Positions 25,598 to 33,430 of a DNA stretch of 64,000 bases are shown here, piece by piece. The translations under genes were made by a program, and so were the position numbers. The notes beneath the pieces are model-generated. The model saw only the letters and a list, made by a program, of their open reading frames with translations. It did not search any database and was not told the origin of the DNA. This DNA comes from Bacteroidota bacterium (GTDB taxonomy: Bacteria > Bacteroidota > Bacteroidia > Chitinophagales > Chitinophagaceae). Where the stretch lies: the NCBI GenBank assembly GCA_029555415.1, contig JAKPSI010000082.1:62001-126000 (forward strand). The letters run 5' to 3'. Each line of letters begins with the position of its first letter. The first letter of the stretch is position 1.

Positions 25598-26539
25598 TCA
25601 CCTTAGTAGTAACTCACATGGCTTAAGGCCTGTGTGCTTCTTAAAGGCGGTCGAGAAGTGAGATATAGAAGAATATCCTAATAGGAGTGACACTTCTGTC
25701 ACACTCAGTCCTTTTTCATACAATAGATAGCGGGCGTGTTCCATACGCTGGCTTTGATAGAAATCGAATACCGTTGTGCCGAACATTTCCTTGAACCCTT
25801 TCTTCAGGTAACATTCATTGATGGCCACCTTCCGGCTCAGTTCCTTGATGGTGATCGGCTCCCCGATATGCTTTAATAAAATATCCCGCGCATTGTCGAT
25901 CTTCTCACGGTCAGCCTCACTCGCCAGAAACTTACAATTGATCACATCGATCTCGCGTTCGCCCACCATACAATCGAGACTGTGCAGCAGGAGCATTTGC
26001 GACTGAGCATTCAGGTAAATATTCTCCAGACTGTCGCTATAAGTATGATTCAGTACCGCCTCCAGCACCATACGGGTCTTGCCGCACAAAGGCAGCATCT
26101 TGCTGAATGAGGAAACATGTTTGAAATGAAGGATATCATCCGACAGCATCGTATTGCCTTTACGCGGCTTCACGAACTGGGAAAGGTGCACCGGACTGAA
26201 ACGGAAACTCAGTACATCCACACTGTCCACCCGCTCCTGACAACCCGCACTGGCACCGAACTGGCATTTATCGCACTCCACTTCTTTCTTCCGGCAGTAC
26301 ACATTACCGCTTACGCAGAATTTCAGTTCCAGATAATTCTCTTTGGATCTGCTCTTATCATAATGATACACCAGCATACCGGTGTCTTCAATATTCCATT
26401 GGGGATTGCGCTGGTAACGCTGGATGCTGTACTGTACAGAACCCGGGATCTGCTGCTCCCTGCTGTACAGACTGACCCACTGATCCTGCAGGGTCATTTG
26501 CCGGTAGGCCAGGGATAATATGTCGGGAGGGTTATGCAC
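25598..26539 (-). CDS. AraC-family transcriptional regulator with a cysteine cluster
   Basis: 313 residues from GTG 26539 (alternative ATG at 26497). The C-terminal AraC domain has two helix-turn-helix units, about residues 215-313 (TIKELSRKVAINECYLKKGF and SVTEVSLLLGYSSISHFSTA, ending FKKHTGLKP). The layout resembles PchR-like regulators. The N-terminal half holds five cysteines (75, 82, 89, 92, 100), four of them as CX6CX2CX7C, which could bind a metal, an Fe-S cluster or heme. It is the first gene of the co-oriented block and a good candidate for its regulator. A -7 box lies just upstream. Confidence 0.82.
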   Translation of the reverse strand: MHNPPDILSLAYRQMTLQDQWVSLYSREQQIPGSVQYSIQRYQRNPQWNIEDTGMLVYHYDKSRSKENYLELKFCVSGNVYCRKKEVECDKCQFGASAGCQERVDSVDVLSFRFSPVHLSQFVKPRKGNTMLSDDILHFKHVSSFSKMLPLCGKTRMVLEAVLNHTYSDSLENIYLNAQSQMLLLHSLDCMVGEREIDVINCKFLASEADREKIDNARDILLKHIGEPITIKELSRKVAINECYLKKGFKEMFGTTVFDFYQSQRMEHARYLLYEKGLSVTEVSLLLGYSSISHFSTAFKKHTGLKPCELLLR

Positions 26540-26558
26540 CAGATCATTGTTTAAACAG

Positions 26559-26566
26559 CAAAGTTA
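26559..26566 (-). promoter_or_regulatory. Predicted -7 box of the AraC regulator gene
   Basis: The minus strand reads TAACTTTG (TAnnTTTG), 20 bases before the GTG start. Confidence 0.42.
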
Positions 26567-26669
26567 ATCAACTAACGGCGGATTTCCGGCAATATCGGCC
26601 CGAATCAGCCAGCAGCCTGATTTTTAACAATTGGAAGGCAAAAAAAGTTATGATTTTGCCCGTATCTGT

Positions 26670-26677
26670 TAACTTTG
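26670..26677 (+). promoter_or_regulatory. Predicted -7 box of the lpxA promoter
   Basis: TAACTTTG matches TAnnTTTG, about 45 bases before the lpxA ATG. The best upstream TTTG is only 11 bases away, so the -33 element is uncertain. Confidence 0.35.
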
Positions 26678-26721
26678 CCGGACCCCACTCTGAAAAGGGC
26701 AGGGCAACCATCAAGCTGTAC

Positions 26722-27528
26722 ATGATTCATCCTCATACATATATACACCCCAACGCAAGACTGGCGACCAATGTCAAGATCGATCCTTTTACGGTCATTC
26801 ACCAGGACGTAGAGATCGGTGATGGCACCTGGATCGGCTCCAATGTGACCATCATGGAAGGCGCAAGGATCGGTAAGAACTGCCGGATCTTCCCGGGTGC
26901 GGTCATCGCAGCCATTCCGCAGGACCTGAAATTCCAGGGTGAATATTCCAATGTATATATCGGCGACGGTACCACCATCCGTGAATTCGTAACGGTGAAC
27001 AGAGGTACCATGGACCGTGACAAGACCGTGATCGGTAAGAACTGCCTGATCATGGCATACTGCCACTTCGCGCACGATTGTCTGGTCGGTGATAATTGTA
27101 TCATGAGTAACAACACGCAGGTAGCAGGTCACGCCACGATCGGCGACTGGGCCATCATCGGCGGTATGTGCGCCGTGCACCAGTTCGTGAAGATCGGACA
27201 GCATTCCTTCATCAGCGGTGGTTCACTTGTAGGCAAAGATGTTCCTCCTTATATCAAAGCCGGTCGTACCCCGCTCAGCTATGCGGGGGTGAATTCCATC
27301 GGACTGAAACGCCGCGGCTTCAGCATCGAACGCATCAACCATATCCTGGATATCTACAGGGTACTGTATAATAAAGGCATGAACACCAGCCAGGCGGTTG
27401 AGTATATCGAAGAAGAAATGCCCGCCACTGATGAACGTGACGAGATCGTGACCTTCATCCGCGAAAGCGGCCGCGGTATCATCAAAAGATTCACCAAAGG
27501 CACCAACGATGACGATCTCCCTATCTGA
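26722..27528 (+). CDS. lpxA: UDP-N-acetylglucosamine acyltransferase LpxA
   Basis: 268 residues from ATG 26722 (MIHPHTYIHPNARLATNVKI). The N-terminal two thirds are hexapeptide repeats of the left-handed beta-helix (IGDGTWIGSNVTIMEGARIG and onward). The catalytic-site region is MAYCHFAHDCLVGDNCIMSN, with the catalytic His in the HFAHDC context. The C-terminal helical domain follows. It adds the first acyl chain to UDP-GlcNAc in lipid A synthesis. The 3' end overlaps the ABC ATPase gene by 20 bases. The usual lpxC/fabZ fusion partner is not adjacent. Confidence 0.93.
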   Translation: MIHPHTYIHPNARLATNVKIDPFTVIHQDVEIGDGTWIGSNVTIMEGARIGKNCRIFPGAVIAAIPQDLKFQGEYSNVYIGDGTTIREFVTVNRGTMDRDKTVIGKNCLIMAYCHFAHDCLVGDNCIMSNNTQVAGHATIGDWAIIGGMCAVHQFVKIGQHSFISGGSLVGKDVPPYIKAGRTPLSYAGVNSIGLKRRGFSIERINHILDIYRVLYNKGMNTSQAVEYIEEEMPATDERDEIVTFIRESGRGIIKRFTKGTNDDDLPI

Positions 27529-28129
27529 TGCCGGCAAACGCTTCAACCGCGACTGGATCTTCCGTCACGTCAATTTTCAATTCCACTCCGGAACTTCTTA
27601 CGCCATTACCGGTCCTAACGGCTCCGGCAAAAGCACGCTGCTGCAGGTTTTGAGCGGCGGTACCATGACCAATGAAGGCAAGATCAGCTTCACTGAGAAC
27701 GGTAAAGAGATCCCTTCCGAAAATATCTATCGTCATGTTTCGATCTGCGCTCCCTATCTGGAAGTGATCGAAGAAATGACGCTGCTTGAATTCCTGGCAT
27801 TCCACAGTGGCTTCAAACCCTTCCTGCCCGGCTTCACACACCAGCGTATCGTGGAGATCCTCGGGTTGGAAAAAGCCGCGAACAAACAGATCCGTTATTA
27901 TTCTTCCGGCATGAAACAACGCGTGAAGCTCGCGCAATGCATCCTGTCCGACTCCGCCATCGTTCTACTCGACGAACCCTGCACCAATCTCGACATCACC
28001 GGTATCAATCTCTATCACCAACTCATCGCCGAAAACGCGAAGGACCGCCTGGTACTCGTGAGCAGCAATGATGAAGTGGAATACCGCTTCTGCACGGAGA
28101 AGATCAATATCAACGATTATAAATCCTGA
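27509..28129 (+). CDS. ABC transporter ATP-binding protein
   Basis: 206 residues. It is a single, complete ABC nucleotide-binding domain: Walker A GPNGSGKSTLL (about 35-45), signature YSSGMKQRVKLAQ (about 130), Walker B AIVLLDEPCTNLD (about 150) and H-loop replaced by a Ser-rich VSSNDEVEYR. The canonical switch His is missing at that point. No membrane subunit is encoded next to it. It starts 20 bases before the end of lpxA, so the two are translationally coupled, suggesting a role in envelope biogenesis. The transported substrate is unknown. Confidence 0.85.
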   Translation: MTISLSDAGKRFNRDWIFRHVNFQFHSGTSYAITGPNGSGKSTLLQVLSGGTMTNEGKISFTENGKEIPSENIYRHVSICAPYLEVIEEMTLLEFLAFHSGFKPFLPGFTHQRIVEILGLEKAANKQIRYYSSGMKQRVKLAQCILSDSAIVLLDEPCTNLDITGINLYHQLIAENAKDRLVLVSSNDEVEYRFCTEKININDYKS

Positions 28130-28155
28130 TAGGCTATTTAGATTTCACGCGGCGG

Positions 28156-28211
28156 CGCAACGACGCAACGCTTTAAAGAGATCCCCTACTTCGTTCGGGA
28201 TGACAGGATGA
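28156..28211 (+). repeat. Dispersed intergenic repeat, copy 1
   Basis: The segment contains ACGACGCAACG and then ATCCC..ACTTCGTTCGGGAT followed by GACAGGATGA. The ATCCC/GGGAT arms can pair into a small hairpin. A second copy in the same orientation lies at 29354-29407, so the thioredoxin-like gene is bracketed. It looks like the REP-like sequences scattered between genes of many Bacteroidota. Confidence 0.65.
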
Positions 28212-28289
28212 TAATTCCTGATAATATTTATTCTGTACCTTATTTATTGAAAAGAACCCCGGCATCTCCCTCCAACCAACCTTATTACC

Positions 28290-29321
28290 ATGAAGCCTTT
28301 TCTGCTCTTAATCTTCTTTCTCACAACACTGCAATCTCAGGCCCAGCAAGCCTTTCACATCAAAGGAAAGATAAGCGTCCTTTCAGGCAGCAAAGAATTG
28401 ATCCTGCAGACCAATGCAGGAGAGATCAGGTCGGGAATTCAGGCAGATGGTAGTTTCAGCCTCAACGGAGAGGCCAATGAACCGGGTATCGCATTCATCA
28501 AAACGGACAGTTCCGCGCCGGATATCATCTGGATCGAGCCGGGAGATTACTCCATTGAATGCAAAGAGATCCATTACCCGGGCATCAAACGGGTATTATT
28601 CAGAACACCTGCTCTGAATGGTCCGCAGGATGCGAAGATCCAACACGGATACAGCCAGTCTTTATACAGTATACGTGGCGACTCCAATCAAACAGCAAAA
28701 GAAAAATACAGGGAGTTCGCACTGAAATATCTTGACAGCACCATCCGGAAATTCCCGCATTCTAAAGCCTTACCGGAAATCTTGCGAAGTGCACAGAATT
28801 ATATCGGCGATGAAGCTACGGCCGCCTTCCAATCCATGCTGGATACGGATCAGCGCACGGACGGGAACAGCAAACAACTCGACAACTATTTCGCCCGCAA
28901 AAAGAAGATCGAAGCGGAAAAATATTTCGAGGATTTTTCGATCACGGATTCCAGCGGAAATGTATTTCAGCTTTCCTCCCTGAAGAACAAAAAACTCATC
29001 CTGATCGATTTCTGGTCCAGCGACTGCTATCCCTGCCGTGCTAAACACCCCCGCCTGGTTGCTCTTTATGAAAAGTATGCATCAAAAGGACTCGGCATTG
29101 TCAGTGTTTCACTGGATGACGAAAGGGATGCATGGGTCAAAGCCATTCAAAAAGATAAACTGAACTGGACGAATGTCTCCGACCTCAAAGGCTGGGATGC
29201 GCCGGTTGCGCTGCATTATTATATCACGAGTATTCCCTTTGCCTTCTGGCTTGACGGGGACCGGAAGATCATCAGCACGAAAGACCTGAGTGATGAAGAG
29301 ATCGTAAAGTTGTTGCAATGA
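28290..29321 (+). CDS. TlpA-like thioredoxin-family protein with N-terminal DUF4369-like domain
   Basis: 343 residues with a signal peptide (FFLTTLQSQAQQ). The N-terminal part (about 20-110) is a beta-rich domain of the DUF4369 kind (FHIKGKISVLSGSKELILQT). A helical middle follows, and a C-terminal thioredoxin fold (about 205-343) with the redox motif SDCYPCRAKHP (CYPC) and the cis-Pro region YYITSIPFAFW. It should be a periplasmic thiol-disulfide oxidoreductase, as in ResA/TlpA cytochrome-maturation or resistance proteins. Substrate unknown. It is isolated, with REP-like repeats on both sides. Confidence 0.85.
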   Translation: MKPFLLLIFFLTTLQSQAQQAFHIKGKISVLSGSKELILQTNAGEIRSGIQADGSFSLNGEANEPGIAFIKTDSSAPDIIWIEPGDYSIECKEIHYPGIKRVLFRTPALNGPQDAKIQHGYSQSLYSIRGDSNQTAKEKYREFALKYLDSTIRKFPHSKALPEILRSAQNYIGDEATAAFQSMLDTDQRTDGNSKQLDNYFARKKKIEAEKYFEDFSITDSSGNVFQLSSLKNKKLILIDFWSSDCYPCRAKHPRLVALYEKYASKGLGIVSVSLDDERDAWVKAIQKDKLNWTNVSDLKGWDAPVALHYYITSIPFAFWLDGDRKIISTKDLSDEEIVKLLQ

Positions 29322-29353
29322 CCGGCATTTCGAGCTTGCAGGGAACGTTCACG

Positions 29354-29407
29354 CTACGACGCAACGAAATAAAAAGATCCCTCACTTCGTTCGGGATGAC
29401 AGGATGA
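29354..29407 (+). repeat. Dispersed intergenic repeat, copy 2
   Basis: Shares ACGACGCAACG and ACTTCGTTCGGGATGACAGG with copy 1 (28156-28211), same orientation, differing in the spacer. It is followed by a 7-bp stem-loop (29406-29412 with 29421-29427, GAGCACC and GGTGCTC). Confidence 0.65.
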
Positions 29408-29489
29408 GCACCAGAAGAAGGGTGCTCATATTCCGGCGAGACTGGTCCCGCTTAGAACGGACTAACGGCTAAAGACTACTGGCTACCGA

Positions 29490-30704
29490 CTATCGCTGGC
29501 TTGCGATCAGCAAGTTCAGATCCGTATACTTCAGGTCGAACCGCTGGCTGAGGTAAAAGTTCGTCAGCGCGCCTTTGAAGAGATAGATGCCGCTCCGGAG
29601 GTGGATCTTGTGCCAGAGCAGGTTTTCAAATCCTCCCTCCTCACCCGCTTCCAGCAACAATGGCATCAGTACATTACTGATCGCCTGTGAAGCGGTACGC
29701 GCGAATCCGGAAGGAATATTGGGGACACAGTAATGGATCACACCATACTTATTGAACACAGGATGTTCATGGCTCGTGATCTCAGAAGTTTCAAAACAAC
29801 CGCCGCGGTCAATGCTCACATCAATGATCACGGAACCCGCGCGCATATTGCTCACCATTTCTTCCGTTACCACTAATGGTGTGCGGCCGGTCTCAGAACC
29901 GAGTGCACCTACGGCCACTTCACAGGTCTTGAGCTGCTTGGCCAGCATGCGCGGTTCAATGACAGAGGTCCATAAACGGTGACCGATATTATTCTGTAAT
30001 CTTTTTAAACGATACACGCTGTTGTCGAACACTTTCACGGAAGCGCCGAGTGCGAGGGCCGCTCTCGCAGCATATTCACCCACGATACCGGCACCGATAA
30101 TGATGACCTTTGTGGGAGCGATACCGGAGATACCGCCCAGCAGTACTCCTTTACCATGATTGGCCGAACTGAGATATTGTGCCGCGATCAGCAACACCGC
30201 ACTGCCCGCGATCTCACTCATGCTGCGCACGATCGGGTAACTGTCGCTGTCGTCCTTTAAGTTCTCAAAAGAAATAGCCGTGATCTTCTTCTCCATCATC
30301 TTCTCCAGCAGTTCTGCTTTGAGAATGGACAAATGGATCGGAGAAATAATGACCTGATTGAATTGGAGGAGGGGAATATCTTCTTCGATCACCGGCGCGC
30401 TTTTCACCAGGATCGGTGCTTTGAATACTTCGGCACGGTCGTAAACAATACGAGCGCCCGCCTCACTGTAATCCTTATCCCGGAAATGCGAAGCTTCTCC
30501 GGCGTTATGCTCGATCACTACCTGATGACCATTACTCACCAATACACTCACCGCATCCGGTGTCAGTGCAATTCTGTTCTCCTGAAATGCGATCTCGCGG
30601 GGGATCCCGATATGCATGCCCTGTGCTCTGGGTTTGATATCCAGCGTTTCTTCCAGGGTCTCGTAACTGAAGGAAGTACTTATTTTAGGTTTTTGCTGGC
30701 TCAT
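29490..30704 (-). CDS. ald: Alanine dehydrogenase
   Basis: 404 residues. N-terminal catalytic half: GIPREIAFQENRIALTPDAV (substrate-binding Arg in RIALTP), APILVKSAPV (catalytic Lys region) and VIISPIHLSIL (His). NAD-binding half: KVIIIGAGIVGEYAARAALA (Rossmann GxGxxG). The enzyme interconverts L-alanine and pyruvate plus ammonia. The N-terminus carries about 28 extra residues before the conserved GIPRE. Saccharopine/transhydrogenase family members are similar, but motif order fits Ald. It has its own promoter box at 30746-30753, directly after tsaE. Confidence 0.87.
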   Translation of the reverse strand: MSQQKPKISTSFSYETLEETLDIKPRAQGMHIGIPREIAFQENRIALTPDAVSVLVSNGHQVVIEHNAGEASHFRDKDYSEAGARIVYDRAEVFKAPILVKSAPVIEEDIPLLQFNQVIISPIHLSILKAELLEKMMEKKITAISFENLKDDSDSYPIVRSMSEIAGSAVLLIAAQYLSSANHGKGVLLGGISGIAPTKVIIIGAGIVGEYAARAALALGASVKVFDNSVYRLKRLQNNIGHRLWTSVIEPRMLAKQLKTCEVAVGALGSETGRTPLVVTEEMVSNMRAGSVIIDVSIDRGGCFETSEITSHEHPVFNKYGVIHYCVPNIPSGFARTASQAISNVLMPLLLEAGEEGGFENLLWHKIHLRSGIYLFKGALTNFYLSQRFDLKYTDLNLLIASQR

Positions 30705-30745
30705 GCTTTCATTTCAGCGGGTGATCGGTAGCAACCGTTGTTTCT

Positions 30746-30753
30746 CAAAAATA
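30746..30753 (-). promoter_or_regulatory. Predicted -7 box of the ald promoter
   Basis: The minus strand reads TATTTTTG (TAnnTTTG), 42 bases before the ald ATG and 2 bases after the tsaE stop. Confidence 0.42.
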
Positions 30754-30754
30754 A

Positions 30755-31180
30755 CTAATTATTGCCGATTCTGAGCCGCCGGGTCTGTGCATCAACCGGT
30801 TCGATATGAACCTGCACTGTATCGTCCGGAAACAGCCCCGGTGCACGTTCCGGCCATTCCACCAGGCAATAATGGCCGCTGAACAGGCAGTCTTCCACCC
30901 CGGCCCTGACCGCATCTTCCGGACTGTTGAGCCGGTAAAGGTCGATATGATAGATGGTGACCGGTACCCCCTGCTCCAATCCTCCATATTCATTGATCAG
31001 TGAAAAGGTTGGACTCCCCATTCCCTGTTTCACCCCTTTTTGCCGGCAAAGTGCCTGAATGAAAGTGGTTTTGCCGGCGCCCATTTGTCCATGGAAAGCG
31101 AACACCTTTGCCGTTCCAGCCTGTTGCCAGAAAGCCGCCGCCGCCGCTTCCATATTTTCAAGTGAAAACACCAGTTCCAT
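30755..31180 (-). CDS. tsaE: tRNA threonylcarbamoyladenosine biosynthesis ATPase TsaE
   Basis: 141 residues from ATG 31180 (MELVFSLENMEAAAAAFWQQ). P-loop GQMGAGKTTFIQAL (Walker A), switch region GSPTFSLINEY, and IYHIDLYRLNSPEDAVRAGV with the conserved DLYR, then CLVEWPERA. It is the ATPase that, with TsaB and TsaD, puts t6A37 on ANN-decoding tRNAs. A longer in-frame reading reaching 31612 exists but runs into the divergent copper ATPase gene and is rejected. The family length (about 140-155) supports this start. Confidence 0.92.
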   Translation of the reverse strand: MELVFSLENMEAAAAAFWQQAGTAKVFAFHGQMGAGKTTFIQALCRQKGVKQGMGSPTFSLINEYGGLEQGVPVTIYHIDLYRLNSPEDAVRAGVEDCLFSGHYCLVEWPERAPGLFPDDTVQVHIEPVDAQTRRLRIGNN

Positions 31181-31267
31181 ACCACAAAAATCAGGATTAG
31201 CAACCATGTTGCCAAGATATTCCGCTTTGCGCATCAGGCCGTTTTCCTGATTCGGTAATTTTACAGC

Positions 31268-33388
31268 ATGGAGCAAGTACAATGGAAGGTGGAAGGTATG
31301 GACTGCAATACCTGTGCACTGAACATCAATAAATACCTGTCGAAAAAAGGTATGAAGAATGTGAAGGTGAACTTTGCCACGGGTGATGTAAGCTTTGACA
31401 TGGAAGGCAATAACGCCAAAGAAGAGCTGGCCAAAGGCATCCATGACCTTGGCTATGAAGTGGCCGGAGAAGTAGCAGTCAACGCCGCCAAACGCCGTTT
31501 CCTCACTAACCATTTTCAACGCTTCCTGTTCTGCCTGCCTTTTACCGCCCTGCTGATGCTGCCCATGATCCCGGGACTGATGATCCACTGGCTGCATGAT
31601 CCCTGGGTGCAATTATCATTGACTTTGCCCGTGTATCTGGTCGGCATGAAATTCTTCGGCAAGAGCGCCTGGAAGAGCATCCGCAACGGTATGCCGAATA
31701 TGAATGTGCTGATCTCGATCGGCGCCACCGCATCTTTCTTTTACAGTTTATACGGCACACTGACCGGACAAGCCGCGCAGTTCATGTACTATGAAACAAC
31801 GGCCACCATCATCACCCTGGTCTTCTTCGGTAATTATCTGGAAGACGCTTCGGTCGCCTCTACACAAAAAGCACTCAACAAACTGGCCCGCTCACAGAAA
31901 GTGATGGCGAACATGATCGCGTTCGACGATCAGCACCAGGAAAATATCTTCCCGATCGAGAATACACAATTGCGGGTCGGCGATTTGGTACTGATCAAGA
32001 GTGGTGAACAGGTGCCGGTCGATTGCAAGATCCTCTGGGGTGAAGCCCATGTGAATGAAGCCATCATCACCGGCGAAAGCACACCGGTACATAAACTCAA
32101 AAAAGATAAACTCATCGGCGGAAGCCTGTTGCATGATGGTACCGTGAAAGCACAGGTCACCGCGGTCGGGAACGATACGATCCTTTCCGGCATCATCAAC
32201 CTCGTGAAAAAAGCGCAGGGTGATAAACCACCTGTGCAGTTACTGGCGGATAAGATCAGCGGTGTTTTCATCCCGGTCGTACTCGGGATCGCCGCACTCA
32301 CATTCATCATCAACTGGGCCGTACTGAAAGAACTCACACCGGCATTATTACGGAGTATCGCTGTACTGGTCATCGCCTGCCCCTGCGCTATGGGACTGGC
32401 CACACCGGCCGCGATCGCGGTAGGACTCGGTCGCGCCGCCAAGAACGGTATCCTGTTCCGCAACGCGCACAGCCTGGAACTGTTCAAGGATATCAAACAG
32501 GTGGTATTCGATAAGACAGGTACACTCACCACCGGTGAGTTCACGATTGGCAACTGGCAGACGATGCCCGGAACGGTAACAGAGGATGAATTCAAAAACA
32601 TTCTGTTCTCACTCGAAAAATATTCCAATCACCCGATCGCTTCAAGTATCACAAAGAGCTGGAAGACCAATCAACCCCTGAGCTGGACGAAGATCGAAGA
32701 GATCAAAGGCACAGGTATCCGAGCAACAGACAAAGAAGGGAATACCTGGTTCGCGGGTTCATATCAGATCGCATCGGCATACACGACCGACAGAAGTCAC
32801 AACATTTATCTCGTCAAGAACAGCACCCTGCAGGGCTGGGTGGATGTGAAGGATGAGATCAGGCCTGAAGCTAAAGATGTGATCGGCTTCCTGCATGCAA
32901 AAGGGATCAAAACGATATTATTGAGCGGCGATACCTATGCTAAATGCCAGCCACTTGCTGCCCAGCTGGGAATCGATACCGTGCTGGCAGAACAAACCCC
33001 TGAACAAAAACTCCAGGCGATATCCGACTTCACGGCCAAGGCCCCGACCATCATGGTCGGCGATGGCATCAATGACGCACCCGCACTGGCGCGCGCAACG
33101 GTCGGCATTTCCATGAGCGATGCCTCACAGATCGCCATGCAGACCGCACAAGTGGTGCTGATGAATCACGGCTTGAAGAACCTGCCCTTGTCCATGGGAC
33201 TGGGCCGCCACACTTATATCACCATCAAACAGAACCTCGGCTGGGCCTTCGCTTACAATGTCGTTGCGATACCGGTCGCGGCACTGGGACTGCTCACGCC
33301 CACCTTCAGCGCACTGGTGATGGGGTTCAGCGACGTCGTACTGGCCGTTAATTCCGTCCGTTTGTTCGTGAAAAAAGTGGAGGATTGA
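31268..33388 (+). CDS. copA: Copper-type heavy-metal P-type ATPase (CopA-like)
   Basis: 706 residues. N-terminal heavy-metal-associated domain with GMDCNTC (CXXC). Eight predicted membrane helices. The membrane metal site is ACPCAMGLATP (CPC, P1B-1 type), the phosphorylation site FDKTGTLTTG, the TGES loop as IITGESTPV, the ATP-binding HP motif as SNHPIASS, and the hinge MVGDGINDAP. These features indicate Cu+ or Ag+ export from the cytosol. There is a single metal-binding domain at the N-terminus. It is divergent from tsaE, with an 87-base gap that contains small inverted repeats. Confidence 0.93.
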   Translation: MEQVQWKVEGMDCNTCALNINKYLSKKGMKNVKVNFATGDVSFDMEGNNAKEELAKGIHDLGYEVAGEVAVNAAKRRFLTNHFQRFLFCLPFTALLMLPMIPGLMIHWLHDPWVQLSLTLPVYLVGMKFFGKSAWKSIRNGMPNMNVLISIGATASFFYSLYGTLTGQAAQFMYYETTATIITLVFFGNYLEDASVASTQKALNKLARSQKVMANMIAFDDQHQENIFPIENTQLRVGDLVLIKSGEQVPVDCKILWGEAHVNEAIITGESTPVHKLKKDKLIGGSLLHDGTVKAQVTAVGNDTILSGIINLVKKAQGDKPPVQLLADKISGVFIPVVLGIAALTFIINWAVLKELTPALLRSIAVLVIACPCAMGLATPAAIAVGLGRAAKNGILFRNAHSLELFKDIKQVVFDKTGTLTTGEFTIGNWQTMPGTVTEDEFKNILFSLEKYSNHPIASSITKSWKTNQPLSWTKIEEIKGTGIRATDKEGNTWFAGSYQIASAYTTDRSHNIYLVKNSTLQGWVDVKDEIRPEAKDVIGFLHAKGIKTILLSGDTYAKCQPLAAQLGIDTVLAEQTPEQKLQAISDFTAKAPTIMVGDGINDAPALARATVGISMSDASQIAMQTAQVVLMNHGLKNLPLSMGLGRHTYITIKQNLGWAFAYNVVAIPVAALGLLTPTFSALVMGFSDVVLAVNSVRLFVKKVED

Positions 33389-33430
33389 TCGCTTTCCCGG
33401 CTCCATTCTTCGCTATCTTCAGCAGGCATT

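Noticed and set aside
26605-27204. 199-codon minus-strand frame opposite lpxA
   Set aside because: An antisense shadow of the hexapeptide repeats; no start context and no motif.
30755-31612. 285-codon version of TsaE
   Set aside because: The extension runs through the divergent copA start and has no TsaE-like sequence. The family begins at MELVFSLEN (31180).
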